Assembly (NCBI RefSeq): GCF_018687715.1
Contig: NC_056755.1
Coordinates: forward strand, 12,149,501-12,213,500
DNA: 64,000 nt
DNA from: Carya illinoinensis
Taxonomy: Eukaryota; Streptophyta; Magnoliopsida; Fagales; Juglandaceae
Direction of reading: 5' to 3'
A program made the translations under genes and the position numbers. The notes beneath the pieces are model-generated. The model saw only the letters and a list, made by a program, of their open reading frames with translations, searched no databases and was not told the DNA's origin. Positions 1 through 11,383 of the stretch are shown here, piece after piece (the stretch's first letter is position 1; every line of letters begins with the position of its first letter).

Positions 1-581
1 AATGTGAATAAAACAAACCAATTAGAAAAAGAAAAATGGAAAACGAGAAAAATAGAGGGATAAAATGGGAAGGGGGGTGAAAACGTGGCCATTTGAGTAT
101 GGGCTTTCAAAACTTAGTTCATGTAAAATTTTTATCACAAATAGCCTATAGTCTTTTTTTCCTTGCAAATTGATGACTAATTCTTCGTAAAATTTTTATG
201 AAATCAAATATTTCTTCAAAAAATAAAATTTATGTTGGGCAGCATTTTGTTATTAATTTACATACTTTACATATTTTAATCCCACACTATATACTTTACA
301 TATTTTAATATTATTTTTTTATTTTATTTTAGTATTGTTAAATTAATTGAATTGTTCTACTTATTATCCATATACCACATTTGTTATAAGAAAAATAAAA
401 AATAAAAAGTTAAAATATGTGTGGTGTGTAACATGTAGAATGATTCTATTTTAATATCGAAATGGAGGTTTTATAATGAACGATGAACTTAAAGTGAGCA
501 CGAAGAAATTGACAATGCATAAGTGTACAAATAAAATTATAACTTGATTAGAAGTTAAAGTCAGGTTCTTGGAGACGTATT
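1..581. repeat. Left flank of Copia copy A (part of segmental duplication)
   Basis: AT-rich, gene-free sequence that matches 26,495-27,083 in order and wording, including the purine-rich start and a stretch with repeated ACATATTTTAAT words. The match shows that the sequence outside the Copia LTR is also duplicated, so the two Copia copies did not arise by separate transposition. No promoter or coding exon was recognised. Confidence 0.8.
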
Positions 582-757
582 TATTAGCACAATATCTTTT
601 GTTTTACATAAGTCATAGAATATTCTAAAATAGGTTTACATTTCTATTATTTTTGATACCATTGTAACTGATTTGATTCTCTTGTAAAGTGTATAAATAT
701 ACATAGGCACTACATAGTAAATACAATGAGAAATTTAGGAATGCAATGCCTCTAACA
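582..757 (+). repeat. 5' LTR of Copia copy A
   Basis: Starts TATTAGCAC and ends CTCTAACA, directly before the tRNA primer-binding site at 758. Carries a TATA-like GTATAAATATAC. All four LTRs in the window begin TA rather than the canonical TG, so this looks like a family feature or an old shared mutation. Confidence 0.85.
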
Positions 758-769
758 TGGTATCAGAGT
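758..769 (+). promoter_or_regulatory. Primer-binding site (initiator Met tRNA)
   Basis: TGGTATCAGAGT lies immediately after the LTR and matches the usual plant Copia minus-strand primer-binding site. The copy B site is at 27,260. Confidence 0.85.
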
Positions 770-849
770 AGCTTGGCTAGTAGTCTCCTTGATCCATTGC
801 TACACATGTTTCTTCCTCCCTCTTACAGCCACCTTCCTCCATTATTTCT

Positions 850-2083
850 TCATTCTCACACGTAGTCACCATTAAACTCACAACTGAGAATTTTCTCCTT
901 TGGAAGGTTAAGATCTCTACATACCTTAGAGGACAAGGTCTCTATGGATATGTAGATGGAATAATTCCTTGCCCTAATCGATTCCTACCATTTGGAACCA
1001 AAACTCCTCCAAAAAAAAAATCCAGAATTTCTTACCTGGACAAGAACTGACTAGCTTGTACTCAATGTTCTCTTCTCCTCCCTCTCTGATTCAATTGTTG
1101 GTCATGTTTTACAGCAACTACTGCTCGTGCTCTTTGGGACTTTCTTCATACTATTTTTGCTTCACATTCTCAAGCAAAGGAATTCCAAGTGCTTTTTCAA
1201 CACACCAATTTGTCTAAAGGAGATCAATCAATCTCTAACTTCTTTGGCAAGGTTTGCCATCTTACTGATACACTTGCCGCCACTGGCAACCCATTTCCAG
1301 ACAAGGAATTTGTTACCCACTTGCTCACTGGTCTTGGACTAGTTATGAGTCATTCATAACCTCTATTACCACTAAATCTTATTCCCTTTCTTCAAATGAA
1401 TTCTATCAATTACTTTTGATTCATGAAAGTCGACTCTCTCATTCCCTCAAATCACACTCTAAGTTTTCTGCTAACTATAGCTTTTACAGAGGCCATGATC
1501 AGAGAGGTCATGGTCCCTCTTGTGGTTGTCGACAAGGCCAAAGCAGAGGAAGATTTATTGGGTGCACCTCTGGTTCCTTTCCTTAAACACCTGGTATCCA
1601 ACGACCAACTGTCAAGTTTGTCAAAAACAAGGCCATGTTGCCCTACAATGTCATCACAGATTCGACCACTCATACCAACTAGACCCTCCACAATCCTTCT
1701 CTTCCCATTTTATCGCACCTAGCTCATACCTTGACTCTCAGTCCTTCTCTGCCCAGTTTACCATACCCAACTCCTACTCCAACCCAACCTGGTACCCTGA
1801 CTTTGGTGCCACCTATCACCTGACCCATGACCTCAGCAACCTCAACATATCTAGTGAACCCTACTTTGGTAAGAACACAGTACACATCGGTGATGGATCG
1901 TGCCTCCCCATTCAGAATACTAGTGACTCATCTCTTATCTTAAACTCTTCTTTCTTTCAATTATGTAATCTTTTTCATGTACCTGATATCTCCAAAAACC
2001 TTGTCTTTGCTCTTCAATTTTGTCTTCATAACTCATGTTTCTTTGGGTTTCATGCCACCCATTTCTTTGTGAAGGACACTTAG
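850..2083 (+). pseudogene. Copia gag and protease region, copy A (broken)
   Basis: Reading-frame fragments encode a Copia gag (the TTENFLLWK-type start near 880, the FxGKVCHLxDTLAATxN segment near 1,230). At about 1,610-1,665 there is a CCHC zinc knuckle with intact spacing (CQVCQKQGHVALQC). A protease start at about 1,790 reads WYPDFGATYHLTHD, where the catalytic DSG is changed to DFG. The frame shifts repeatedly between about 1,000 and 1,520, so no full gag can be made. Copy B keeps DSG at the same place. Confidence 0.8.
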
Positions 2084-2180
2084 ATAGGGAAATGCCTCTT
2101 CACCGAACCCACCCGTAATGGGCTCTATGTGTTCCCTTCGGCAATAAACTCATCGTCCTCTTCCTCAATCTCCACTCATT

Positions 2181-2960
2181 TTGGCGAATGAACTTCTTTT
2201 TCCTAATGGCATCAACACCTCGGCTACCCATCACTCAAAAATCTCCAAAGTGGTGCACTCCAGCTATTTGCCTGTTTTACCAAAACATTTTACTTCCAAA
2301 TGCTCAACGTGTCCTCTTGTAAAGAGCCATCAGCTTCCATATGTATCACATGGGCCTAATTCTACTTGGCCCTTAGAGGTAGTTAGTGCTGATTTGTGGG
2401 GCCCATCTCCTGTTATTTCCAACAATGGCTATAGATACTATGTTTCTTTTATAGATCATTTCACTCGTTACACATGGTTCTTCCCATTAAAATTAAAATC
2501 CGATGTTTAGCAAATTTTCACTACCTTTCGATCCTTTATCGAACAACTTTTCAATACTAAATTACTTACTCTTCAAACTGATGGTGAGGTCAAATTTAAG
2601 CCCATGACCTTACAATGTATCAAACTCGGTATTAATCACCGATTTTTATGTCCGTATGCTCATCAACAAAATGGACTAGTAGAACGAAAACATCGACATA
2701 TTGTAGAAACTGGGCTTGCTTTACTAACCCATTCTTCTCTTCCTCTCTCCTTTTAGGTTGAAGCCTTTGAAACATCTGTTTATTTAATTAATTTGCTTCA
2801 TTCAAAAGTTTTAAACATAAATCCCCACACTTCAAAGTCTATAATAGATATCCGGACTACACCTTTTTAAAAGTCTTTGGGTGTCAATGTTGGCCCAACC
2901 TTATTCCTTATAACAAGCACAAATTAAATTACCGATCAATTTCTTGTATTTTTCTGGGCT
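2181..2960 (+). pseudogene. Copia integrase region, copy A (broken)
   Basis: Contains a pre-integrase zinc-binding remnant (CSTCPLVKSHQLPY) and an rve integrase core start (SADLWGPSPVISNNGYRYYVSFIDHFTRYTW in pieces). The catalytic-region words HQQNGLVERKH follow near 2,660. Stops at about 2,508 and 2,755 interrupt the frame. Family order places it between protease and reverse transcriptase, as in Copia and not Gypsy. Confidence 0.8.
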
Positions 2961-3429
2961 ACAATCCCACCCATAAGGGCAACAAATGTTTTGAGCCCAT
3001 CTCCAAATGCATCTACATCTCAAGAGATGTCCTCTTTGATGAGGCTTCTTTTCCTACTCCACTGATAAGTCCAACACCACTTCCACGGTCCAGGCCCAAA
3101 CTGATCTGCTCATCAGCCCTCCCCTATTATCTCACCACGTCCTGTTACCTCATAAAACCTAGCTCATCTTCGATTTCTTCCCCTGGTCCTCAAAAAACCC
3201 TAACTCATCTCCAGCCGCCACCACGACTTCTCTCCCTATCTCATCTCCTTCCCAACCGAATCCCCACACAAATAGACCTCTCTCTACCTCTCCAATTCCT
3301 CCTCAATCTCCTATCATCACTTGGAGTCACACCAACTCTTTGCATCCTCGACACACTACCGATGGCGCGGTCCCTTACTCATTGCATCACTGTCTCAGCA
3401 CCACCGTGGTGGTTCTAGATGAACCCTCC

Positions 3430-4950
3430 ATCTTCATCGTTGCCTCTAAGTACCCTAACTAATATGATGCTATGTCTTATGAATTTAATATTTTGATTAG
3501 TACGAATACATGGACTTTAGTAACTCATCATCCTTCCTTTAACTTTGTTGGCTATCTTTGGGTATATAAAACTAAGTTGAACTCTGATGGGTCTTTTGCT
3601 AGAAGAAAAGCTCGATTAGTAGCCAAGGACTACCACCAACAGTTTGGCTTAGACTATGGTGAGACATTCAGTCTAGTTGTTAAATCGACTACTATTCTAC
3701 TGATTCTCTCTATTGCAGTTACACATGGCTGGCTTTTACATCAAATTGACCTTGAAAATGTATTTTTACATTGTTCTTTGATTGACACAATTTTCATGCA
3801 GCAGCCTCAAGGCTTTATCAATCCTAAGTTTCTATACTATGTGTGTAAACTCAACAAGGCCATTTATGGCCTCAAATAGGCTCCCTGAGCTTGGTTTGCA
3901 CAATTGAGTACTTTGCTTACTGGGTATGGCTTCTCTGCTTCTCAAGCTGACCCCTCCTTGTTTATTCTGAATAATGGCGACTTACACATTTTTCTGTTTA
4001 TTTATGTTGATGATATGGTCATTACATCATCTAAACTTGAAGCCATCGATTCTCTCATATCTGAACTAGCCAATGTTTTTCCTATCAAAGACCTTGCTAG
4101 ATTGTCATACTTTCTCAGGCTTGAAATTGATTATTCAGATTCTGGCATTTTCTTATCCCAAAGAAAGTATATTGAGGATTTGCTGACCCAAAGCAATATG
4201 CTTAATGCCAAACCTACGACATCTCCTATGGTAACTTCTCTTAAGCTATCTCAGTTTGATGCTCCTAAATTTAGTGATCCTACCTTATTTAGAAGTATTG
4301 TAGGTGGATTACAATACCTATCCATGACTCGGCCTAACATAGCTTTTGTTGTGAATAAAGTATGTCAGTTTATGCATTATCCTAAAGTGCCCCACTGGTT
4401 TGCTATTAAAAAGATCCTTCAGTACCTCAAGATCACACTCAGCCATTGACTATTTTTTAAATTAGTCTCCAAGTTCACTCTTTAGGCCTATACAGATGTT
4501 GATTGGGCATGTTGCCACAATGATAGACAATCTATTGGTGGGTCCTACGTGTTTCTTGGTCAACATCTTATTTCTTGGAGCTCTAAGAAACAAAGGACAG
4601 TGGCCAGATCCAGCACTGATGCAGAGTACAAGTCCCTTGCCTCTACAGCTATTGAGTTAATTTGGCTCCAAACTATGCTTCGAGAACTTGGCATCTTCCT
4701 CTCACAACCACCAATTCTATGGTGTGACTACATCGAGACAACATATCTTTCAGCAAATCTAGTCTACCATTCCAAAACAAAACACATGGATATATACTAC
4801 CATTTTGTACGTGATAGAGTACTGCAAATACTCTCAAAGTTTCTTTTTGTTCATCCAAGGATCAGTTAGCTTATGTACTCACTAAACCACTTGTTTCAGA
4901 TAGATTTATTATTCTTAGAATGAGTCTCACTGTTGTAGATATCCCTCTAG
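3430..4950 (+). pseudogene. Copia reverse transcriptase and RNase H, copy A (broken)
   Basis: The RVT_2 domain is visible from NTWTLV (about 3,505) through ARLVAKDYHQQFGLDYGETFS to the catalytic YVDDM (about 4,000). The RNase H part carries the SSTDAEYKSLAS motif (about 4,610) and SKTKHMDIYYHFVRD near 4,770. Stops at about 3,877 and 4,447 split the frame into at least three pieces. The region looks long dead but the family is clear. Confidence 0.88.
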
Positions 4951-4963
4951 ACTCGAGGGGGCG

Positions 4964-5120
4964 TATTAGCACAATATCTTTTTTTTAACCTAATTAAGTC
5001 ACAGAATATTCTAGAATAGGTTTACATTTATGTTATTTTTGATACCCTTATATTTTTGTATAAATATACACAGCCACTAAATATAATGAGGAATTCAAGA
5101 ATGCAGTACTGCATCTAACA
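4964..5120 (+). repeat. 3' LTR of Copia copy A
   Basis: Matches the 5' LTR at 582-757 with substitutions and a short internal deletion. Begins TATTAGCACAATATC after a GAGGGGGCG polypurine tract, ends TCTAACA, and is followed by target duplication GTACT. Confidence 0.85.
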
Positions 5121-5261
5121 GTACTGATCAACTAAGTCACTATTCTCTTTGACCTGGAAAAGGCAGCAGTTTGCCTTGTATTTCAAACAATGGATCCACG
5201 TGCTATTGTATATGGTTTGCGCTTGTAGGAAGTCTTTGGTCTAGCTCTCGTGCCTTTTAAT

Positions 5262-5785
5262 TTTTCAAACGTTGCCATCAACTACAAATAATTTACAAAA
5301 TGATACAAATTTGTAACTTTTTTTTTTTTCTCCTCGACACTTACAAATAACCAACCGACATCCTTTTTTCTTTTTTCTTTTTTTTTTTCATTTCATAAGT
5401 TTAAATTGCACGCATTAATTTTATTGTCATTTTTTTTTATGCTTCCATGCATTAATTTCAAACTAATTATTATTAAAAGTGAAAACGAACAGTTTGAAAA
5501 TTTTAATTGAATAGTTAAGTACACTTATGTGCCGTTTGAATAATGTGTTAAGATGAATTGAGATGAAAATTAAATAAAATATTTTTAGAATATTATTTCT
5601 TAATATTATTATGATTATTTTAGGAATTGAAAATGTTGAATTGTTTATTATATTTTGTATGAAAATTTGAAAAAATTGTGATGATGAAATAAGATGAGAT
5701 GAAACACTTTAACTATTGAAATAAAGCCTTAGTGCTGTAGTTTAGATTTTTAAAATTGAAATGTTATATGTTTATTCTATAAATA
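5262..5785. repeat. AT-rich segment present only in copy A, with a MITE-like repeat
   Basis: Copy B joins GTGCCTTT directly to AAATAACTAA near 48,390, so about 520 bp here is absent from copy B. Within it, about 5,527-5,733 starts TGCCGTTTGAATAATG and has a GATGAAATAAGATGAGATG tail region of the same type as the MITE-like block at 8,528-8,757. I could not tell insertion in A from deletion in B. Confidence 0.5.
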
Positions 5786-5834
5786 ACTAATATACAATAT
5801 ACACATTTGACTTTAACTATTAAGAGGGTTACAA

Positions 5835-6176
5835 TTCTGCTTGCAACGGGGGATTACTCAGCTTGTTCTTGATAGTGACTGTTTGATGATGATCAAGGCT
5901 AGCTATTCAAGATGAAACAATTGCTTCTTTTTCTGTTTTATTTCATGTGTTGCAAGAAACCAAGAATCTTATGAGAAGGTTTAACTTATGTACTATTCAA
6001 CATGTCCATAGATTAGGTAATGAGGCCGCCCATGGGTTAGCTCGTTATATTTGACATGTAGATGATGTAGTGACCTGGGAGGATGTGATTGCTATGCCTA
6101 TCTCCCAAATTGTTTGGATTGACAAGGGTTCTTAATCTGTAACTCTTTGAGTTTATAATGAAGATTTCTTCCTATC

Positions 6177-6228
<52 letters not shown>

Positions 6229-6230
6229 GG
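5835..6230 (+). mobile_element. LINE (L1-type) 3' end fragment with (AAT)n tail, copy A
   Basis: Translation in two frames gives the end of a plant LINE RNase H domain (a GITQLVLDSDC segment, then HVHRLGNEAAHGLARY). A short C-terminal tail, a 3' UTR and an (AAT)n tail follow. The upstream reverse transcriptase is missing, the usual 5' truncation of a LINE. A frameshift separates the first segment from the rest. The same fragment with a shorter AAT tail is at 48,440-48,823, so it was present before the duplication. Confidence 0.75.
6176..6228. repeat. (AAT)n microsatellite
   Basis: About 17 AAT units form the 3' tail of the LINE fragment. The counterpart in copy B at about 48,797-48,823 has about nine units, so the tract has changed length since duplication. 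Confidence 0.95.
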
Positions 6231-6866
6231 TGGGTTAGTATAATAAAAAACTTTCATAGGGAATTAAATTATAATTTCATAATAAATTTAAAATATAATA
6301 TATCATTATTAATATTTTACTTTGAGAAGTGTGAGAATGTAAAATCAATTAATTTTTTCTTTTTTGTTATTTCCTATATAGTACTACTGTCTTTGAGAAA
6401 TGAAATAGATTAATAAATGTTTTTTAAAAAATATTTAATAAAATTATTTGCAATTGATCATTTGTATTGTGGTTAAAAAAAATTAATAAAACTGTTTGTC
6501 ATTAATTAATCAAAATGGCACTGAAACGACGTCATTTTTTTACATGAATAAAATTTTACCTATTTTAACTAAAATGTTTTAGACCATATATTTCTCTTAT
6601 TGTCAATTTATTTTTTATCATATTAATATTTCTATTTCATACATTAATGCTATATAATAATTATATTTTTATAAGAGAATATGAAATTATAAATATTTAT
6701 TTTCTCAACTGGTTACACGTGCAACACGTTGCCCTTACAGCTTTACTAGTATATATATAAGCAGGCCATACATTGATGCATAACGAAAATTATTCAGCTA
6801 GAAGCGTTGTACTCTACAGTTATTAACGGAGACCGAAAAACGTACCAACACATATAATTGAAGAAC
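6231..6866 (+). promoter_or_regulatory. Promoter region of dioxygenase copy A
   Basis: AT-rich upstream region. A TATA box (TATATATAA, about 6,751-6,759) sits about 110 bp before the ATG. A G-box core CACGTG lies at 6,716-6,721 inside ACACGTGCAACACGTTG. The last 150 bp are nearly identical to copy B at 49,270-49,428, but copy B reads TACGTG at the G-box. The transcription start was not determined. Confidence 0.55.
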
Positions 6867-8198
6867 ATGGCAGACGTCGCCGCTGGTGTTACTTCCACCT
6901 ACGACCGTATGAAAGAAGTCAAGGAATTCGACGAATCCAAGGTGGGTGTCAAGGGACTCGCCGACTCCGGCATCACCTCAATCCCCCGCTTCTTCGTTCA
7001 CCCACCGGAGACTATCTCCGACCTCAAGAAACCCTCTCAAGCTTGCACCACAAAAAGCATACCGGTAATCGATCTAGCCCATTTGAAGTACTCCCCCCTC
7101 GAACGACAGAAACTTGTTGCTGAAATCAAAGAAGCAACGGCCACATGGGGCTTCTTCCAAGTGATCAACCATGGCGTACCGGTCTCTGTCCTCGACGAAA
7201 CGATAAACGCGATCAGAGCCTTCCACGACCAGCCTCAGGAGGTCAGGGCCAAGCACTATAAGCGTCAAGACTCGCAGGGAGTCATGTATGCGACCAACAA
7301 CGACTTGTACCGAGCCAAGGCAGCCACCTGGCATGACTCGCTCGCGGTGTGGTTGTCGCCCGAGAAAGTACGAGCAAAGGAGGAGGAAATCCCGGAGATC
7401 TGTAGGAAAGAGGTGCTTGCATGGGAATCGCATGCAACAAAGGTGGCTGAGGCTTTGTTCGAGTTACTGTCTGAAGGGTTGGGAGTGGAGGCTGGAAGGT
7501 TCAAGGAGCTGGGGTTTTTGGGCGGTAAAGCGCTCGTGGGCCACTGCTATCCGTACTGTCCACGCCCAGATCTGACGTTGGGGATCACATCTCACACAGA
7601 TTCCGGGTTGACGGTGTTGTTGCAGAACCAGGTGGCGGGATTGCAAGTAAAGCATGGCGATGAGTGGGTGAACGTGAAACCCATCCCTGGAGCTTTGACC
7701 ATCAACATTGGCGACTCCATCCAAGTAAATATATCATTTTTCCGTAACTCAGTCACAAAAACATGTTTGTTCATTTCATCAATGAACTGATCTAATAATT
7801 TCTTGAGCAAACTCTCACTTAAAGTCACAACATCATGCATATTTGTTAAAGGCCGGTTTGTCGTGCAGGGCGGTTTTTAAAACTTGAAGAAATATATATA
7901 TTTGAGCTAGATTTCTATATATATTTGGCAGATAATCTCCAACGACAATTACATAAGCGTGGAGCATCGTGTTTTGGCTAATCCATGCAAGGAGCCTCGA
8001 ATCTCAATAGTGATGTTCTTTAAAGTGGGGAATCGAGGCGATTCTGAGTACTTTGGACCGCTGGAAGAACTAGTATCTGCAGAAAAACCGCGTCTTTACC
8101 GGAAATTCACAGTGCAGGACCTCCAAAAAAACTTTTACAGCAAGGGATTGGATAGCAAGTCAATCATTGAGCAATTTAAGCTACCGAGAGAAGCGTAA
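6867..8198 (+). CDS. ACC-oxidase-like 2-oxoglutarate/Fe(II) dioxygenase, copy A
   Basis: Two exons, 6,867-7,724 and 7,932-8,198, joined in phase 0 (CAA|gtaaat ... ggcag|ATA), give 374 aa. The first ATG in context AACATGGC was used. Residues about 64-165 form the DIOX_N domain (IPVIDLAHL, ATWGFFQVINHGVP). The 2OG-FeII_Oxy domain follows, with Fe ligands H243 and D245 (SHTDSG) and H298 (VEHRVLAN), and the 2-oxoglutarate-binding R309-x-S311 (EPRIS). All catalytic residues are present, so it should be active. The family is 'ACC oxidase homolog' (DOXC type), usually soluble enzymes of specialised metabolism; true ethylene-forming ACO is shorter and differs at the N-terminus. The substrate cannot be told. 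Copy B at 49,429 differs at only about a dozen residues. Confidence 0.92.
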
Positions 8199-8267
8199 AA
8201 GTCGGCATGATTTTCTACGTTTAGTTATGTGTTTCTAATGGACGTTGTTTTGTGTATCTATGTAATT

Positions 8268-8447
8268 ATTATGGAAAACTTTATACATATTTTCATCTCA
8301 TTATGATTGATGTGGCACATTTATCACTATTGAATGATCATTTATTATATGTTTCTTTATCATTAAATAGTGATAAATGCGTTACATCATATATAATGGG
8401 ATACAAATAGGATGATAGTGTGATATATAACATTATTCAATTATAGT
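8268..8447. mobile_element. Hairpin MITE-like insertion, copy A only
   Basis: Inverted arms read CACATTTATCACTATT near 8,312 and AATAGTGATAAATGCG near 8,365. The corresponding place in copy B (about 50,860) lacks this block and runs straight from GTAATTATAATTAATG into the shared sequence. It is therefore either a MITE gained by copy A or lost from B. Confidence 0.5.
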
Positions 8448-8527
8448 TAATAAAATGGAGTGGTTCATATGTAGTGGAATGTAAGTGAGATTGGGATATG
8501 GTATATAGCATTATTCTAATGTAAAAT

Positions 8528-8757
8528 TAATTGACGTTTGGATATGAAAAAAATTTCATATCATTTTATTATTATAATTTTTTAAAATTTATATATATAT
8601 AAAATATAATAAATAATTTAATTTTTTTAATTTTAAAATAATAATAATAATAATAATAATAATATTTTAATAATATTTTATTCAATTTTTATCATTTATC
8701 TAAAATCTTCTCATCTGATATCAAAATTTGTCTCTTATTTTCCATCTCTAATATAAC
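8528..8757. repeat. MITE-like AT-rich repeat (CGTTTGGATATG... type), copy A
   Basis: Begins GACGTTTGGATATG, has an AT-rich middle with an AATAAT run, and ends with TCTAAAATCTTCTCATCTGA. The same block is at about 50,978-51,205. Start and end resemble each other as loose inverted repeats (GTTTGGAT...GAGATGA against CTCATCT). No coding capacity. Confidence 0.45.
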
Positions 8758-10392
8758 CTAATATTATATGTCAAAATTATATAAGGCAGGCTAATTGATC
8801 ATGATCTGTCGGTCAGATAACCTTTATCTTCTTTTTAATTATTAACTGCTGAGATCAGCTTGATATCCACTTGCAACATTCGTGATTGAGTATGGACGAC
8901 GTCAGGCATGATCTAATAATAATCTGAGTGTATGGAAAATATTGAACCTAATTCGTTCACCGTAATTCAAGCTGAATTGATTGATTCATTTGTGTTGTTG
9001 GATGTCATATAGATGAAGTTGCATAAAGTTAGATAAAGCAAGTCTGTCATTGAGGAAGGAAATTGCTTAGTTCACATAGGGTGATCGGTCACCGATGGTG
9101 ACCATAGACTCCTTTTTTTAATTTTTAATTTTTAATTTTTTTGATTTTTACTTAATAATTAAGTAAATATTTTTTTAATAAATTTATGTTATTTATTTAT
9201 TTTTTAAAATTTTTTTAATGAATTAAAAAAATATTTAAAAACAAAAAATTAAAACAAATTTCCCTATTCGGAACTTTTAGTGGACTCCCTATATGCGAGA
9301 GTAGCACCGTCCACGGAGGAATATTGTCTGGATAGAGACTCAAAAGCGTCAGGCAGATGATTGTCGTCTACACGTTTTTCTTTGTTCTTTTGTGAGTACG
9401 TGTGCGCGCACCCATTTAAATGGAATGGATCAGTTGTTCCACGTATTTCAACCTAATCTGATCAATATAGTTCGAACTAAATTGATTAGTTTTGTTGGGT
9501 TTAATAGAATAAACATAAAAGTTAGAATATTAGGCTTGGTCCCATTCAAATACACTGTACACACCTAAGCACGGCATAAATTGTTACCTTCTTTTTTTAA
9601 TAATGATATATACAAATTCAACATGTACGAGATTAAAACAAAGACCTTTTACTTATAAAAAAGTAAATCCTACCATTAAAAAAAAATGTGAAAAACTTTA
9701 TTTTTTCTTTATGAAATATTCTACCTTTTTACAAAATGCTTGTCCCTAATATTTATTACTTTTTTTTTTCCTTTTCAAATTACCAACTTCTCAATGTAGC
9801 GGTGCTTCTTCCCTAAAAGGAAATATGCACGGGGAGCATTAACATTGACCGTACGATTAACCATAAGTTGAAATAAAAATATATCGGGCTTTAAATAAAA
9901 ACGACAGCTTCATTATATATTGACTAGTGGGTTCATGGCTACCGGACCAATACCACCCCAACCTTCATTATTTCCCCATTACGCAAGTATAGAATCTCTG
10001 ACAGAGATCTTGCTGAAAAGTAAAAACTGCAATGGACTCTGCGAAGGAAAAGAAATTCTAAATGAAGAAATGGAATAAACAGAGTTTGATATTGTCTTGA
10101 CAAAACACCCGGTGGAAAAATAATGTCATACAAATTTACTTCTATAATTCTCACCATCTTTACAGCTTCATGCAACTAATGCAAAGAGGGAATATGAAAG
10201 TCTCCCTAAAGAGAAAGATATACATCATTTAAAAGCTTATGAAACAATTAATGACTAACCAAATGCGTTCTAGACATCACAAAAGTTGATCAGGTCTACC
10301 TTGCATACGAGCCGAGGCCATCTTCACCCTGGTTTCTATATTCCGACTGAACCATATCCATTCAGTTCAAACTTCAAATCTCCTCTCGACTG
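8758..10392. other. Intergenic region between dioxygenase and CDKC fragment, copy A
   Basis: Aligns by eye with 51,206-52,735 in copy B, with small indels. Low-complexity A/T blocks near 9,110-9,260. A short GGTCACCGATGGTGACC palindrome-like word lies near 9,085. The last 400 bp are the 3' UTR/downstream region of the CDKC 3' exon (minus strand). No gene seen. Confidence 0.6.
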
Positions 10393-11300
10393 TTATTGCT
10401 GCCAACCATACTGTTGATTTCGATTGCCACCCAACGGGTTTGGACCTCTACCACCAGCTGAACCTCCAAATTGACCAGTTTGGGAATAATTTGGCGGGCC
10501 AACTCCATAACCGCTCGCAGCTCCTCTTTGACTGGGGGTAGGCATGCCACTCCCACCATAAGGTGGTCCTCGTCCTTGCGATGGATATGGCCCACCACTG
10601 TAGCTTCCAACTTGGGCCCCACGGTTTTGGTTATACCCTCCACTCTGATTTGCACTTGGAGGGTACCTATTTGGACCTCCAGGAGGGCCACGGGGCCTTC
10701 CATATTGGTGATGACTAGGCCCAGTAGACACGGGAGGCTGTGCATTGTTGATGGGATGATTAGGCCCATGCCAATGAGAAGGATGAGCTTGCCCAGTATG
10801 CTGTTGAATGGGAGGCAAACGGGCATGCTGCTGAGGGTGCTGCAACTTCTGTCGCTTCGCTGTCTCTTCATTTTGACGTTGCTGCTGCCTTTTTTTCTTC
10901 GTCTGAAACTCATGTGATGATTCATACTTGGGCAGGCTACATGATCCAAACATAGACATTGTCCAACATATTACTTATCAAAAAAGAGCCTACAGCTGTT
11001 TGATAAGCAGAAATCTGGAAATTCCTTGAGGCGTGCAGGCACAAAGGGACATGTCCATGCAAGCATGAGAAAAGATAACAAACAATTGTTTGCCACGGGT
11101 GGCATATCACAAATGCCTATACATTTGGGTACAAGGCTGTTCTTTGCATTATTATTATTTTTTATTTGAGTGAAATGTATGAAGTTATCTTAGAACTCCT
11201 ATGAGATAATTTAAAGATGGGAATCATACCTCTTGGGGTCGCAAGGTAAAGGATCATTCCAAAAATACTCTGCGACTAGGGCATCCTGAGCAGATATTCT
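10393..11300 (-). pseudogene. CDKC: CDKC kinase 3' fragment (exons 11-12 only), copy A
   Basis: Exon 11 (11,230-11,300) and exon 12 (10,393-10,936) match the last two exons of the full CDKC gene at 53,570-53,640 and 52,736-53,279, with identical exon lengths (71 and 544 nt) and splice sites. It encodes the end of the kinase domain (RISAQDALVAEYFWNDPLP) and the Q/G/P-rich tail ending YGWQQ. There are only a few substitutions (for example GMPTPSQ for GMPAPSQ) and no stops. Exons 1-10 are absent: homology to the complete gene ends at about 11,383 in the intron upstream of exon 11. With no start, promoter or catalytic core it cannot make a kinase. The open frame and high identity mean the duplication is recent. 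Confidence 0.9.
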
Positions 11301-11383
11301 CTACATAAATAAGGGATCATTAATAGAGAAGGAAACACAGGGAGGCGAGAAGCACAATAAAGGTAATAGTGAGGTGTTACTCA

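Larger units (their letters stand above)
582..5120 (+). mobile_element. Decayed Ty1/Copia LTR retrotransposon, copy A
   Basis: About 4.5 kb. Short LTRs (176 and 157 bp) bound a single decayed polyprotein region in the order gag, protease, integrase, reverse transcriptase, RNase H, which is the Copia order. The 5' LTR is followed at once by TGGTATCAGAG, the initiator-Met tRNA primer-binding site, and a polypurine tract (GAGGGGGCG) precedes the 3' LTR. The target duplication is GTATT on the left and GTACT on the right; the intact pair GTACT/GTACT survives in the other copy at 27,079 and 31,691. Several in-frame stops and frameshifts break the polyprotein. Because the flanks match the second copy, the insertion predates the segmental duplication. 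Confidence 0.93.

Noticed and set aside
10374..10949. Long frame on minus and a plus-strand frame over the CDKC last exon
   Set aside because: Shadows of the Q/G/P-rich CDKC exon in other frames; the CDKC frame joins exon 11 with correct phase.
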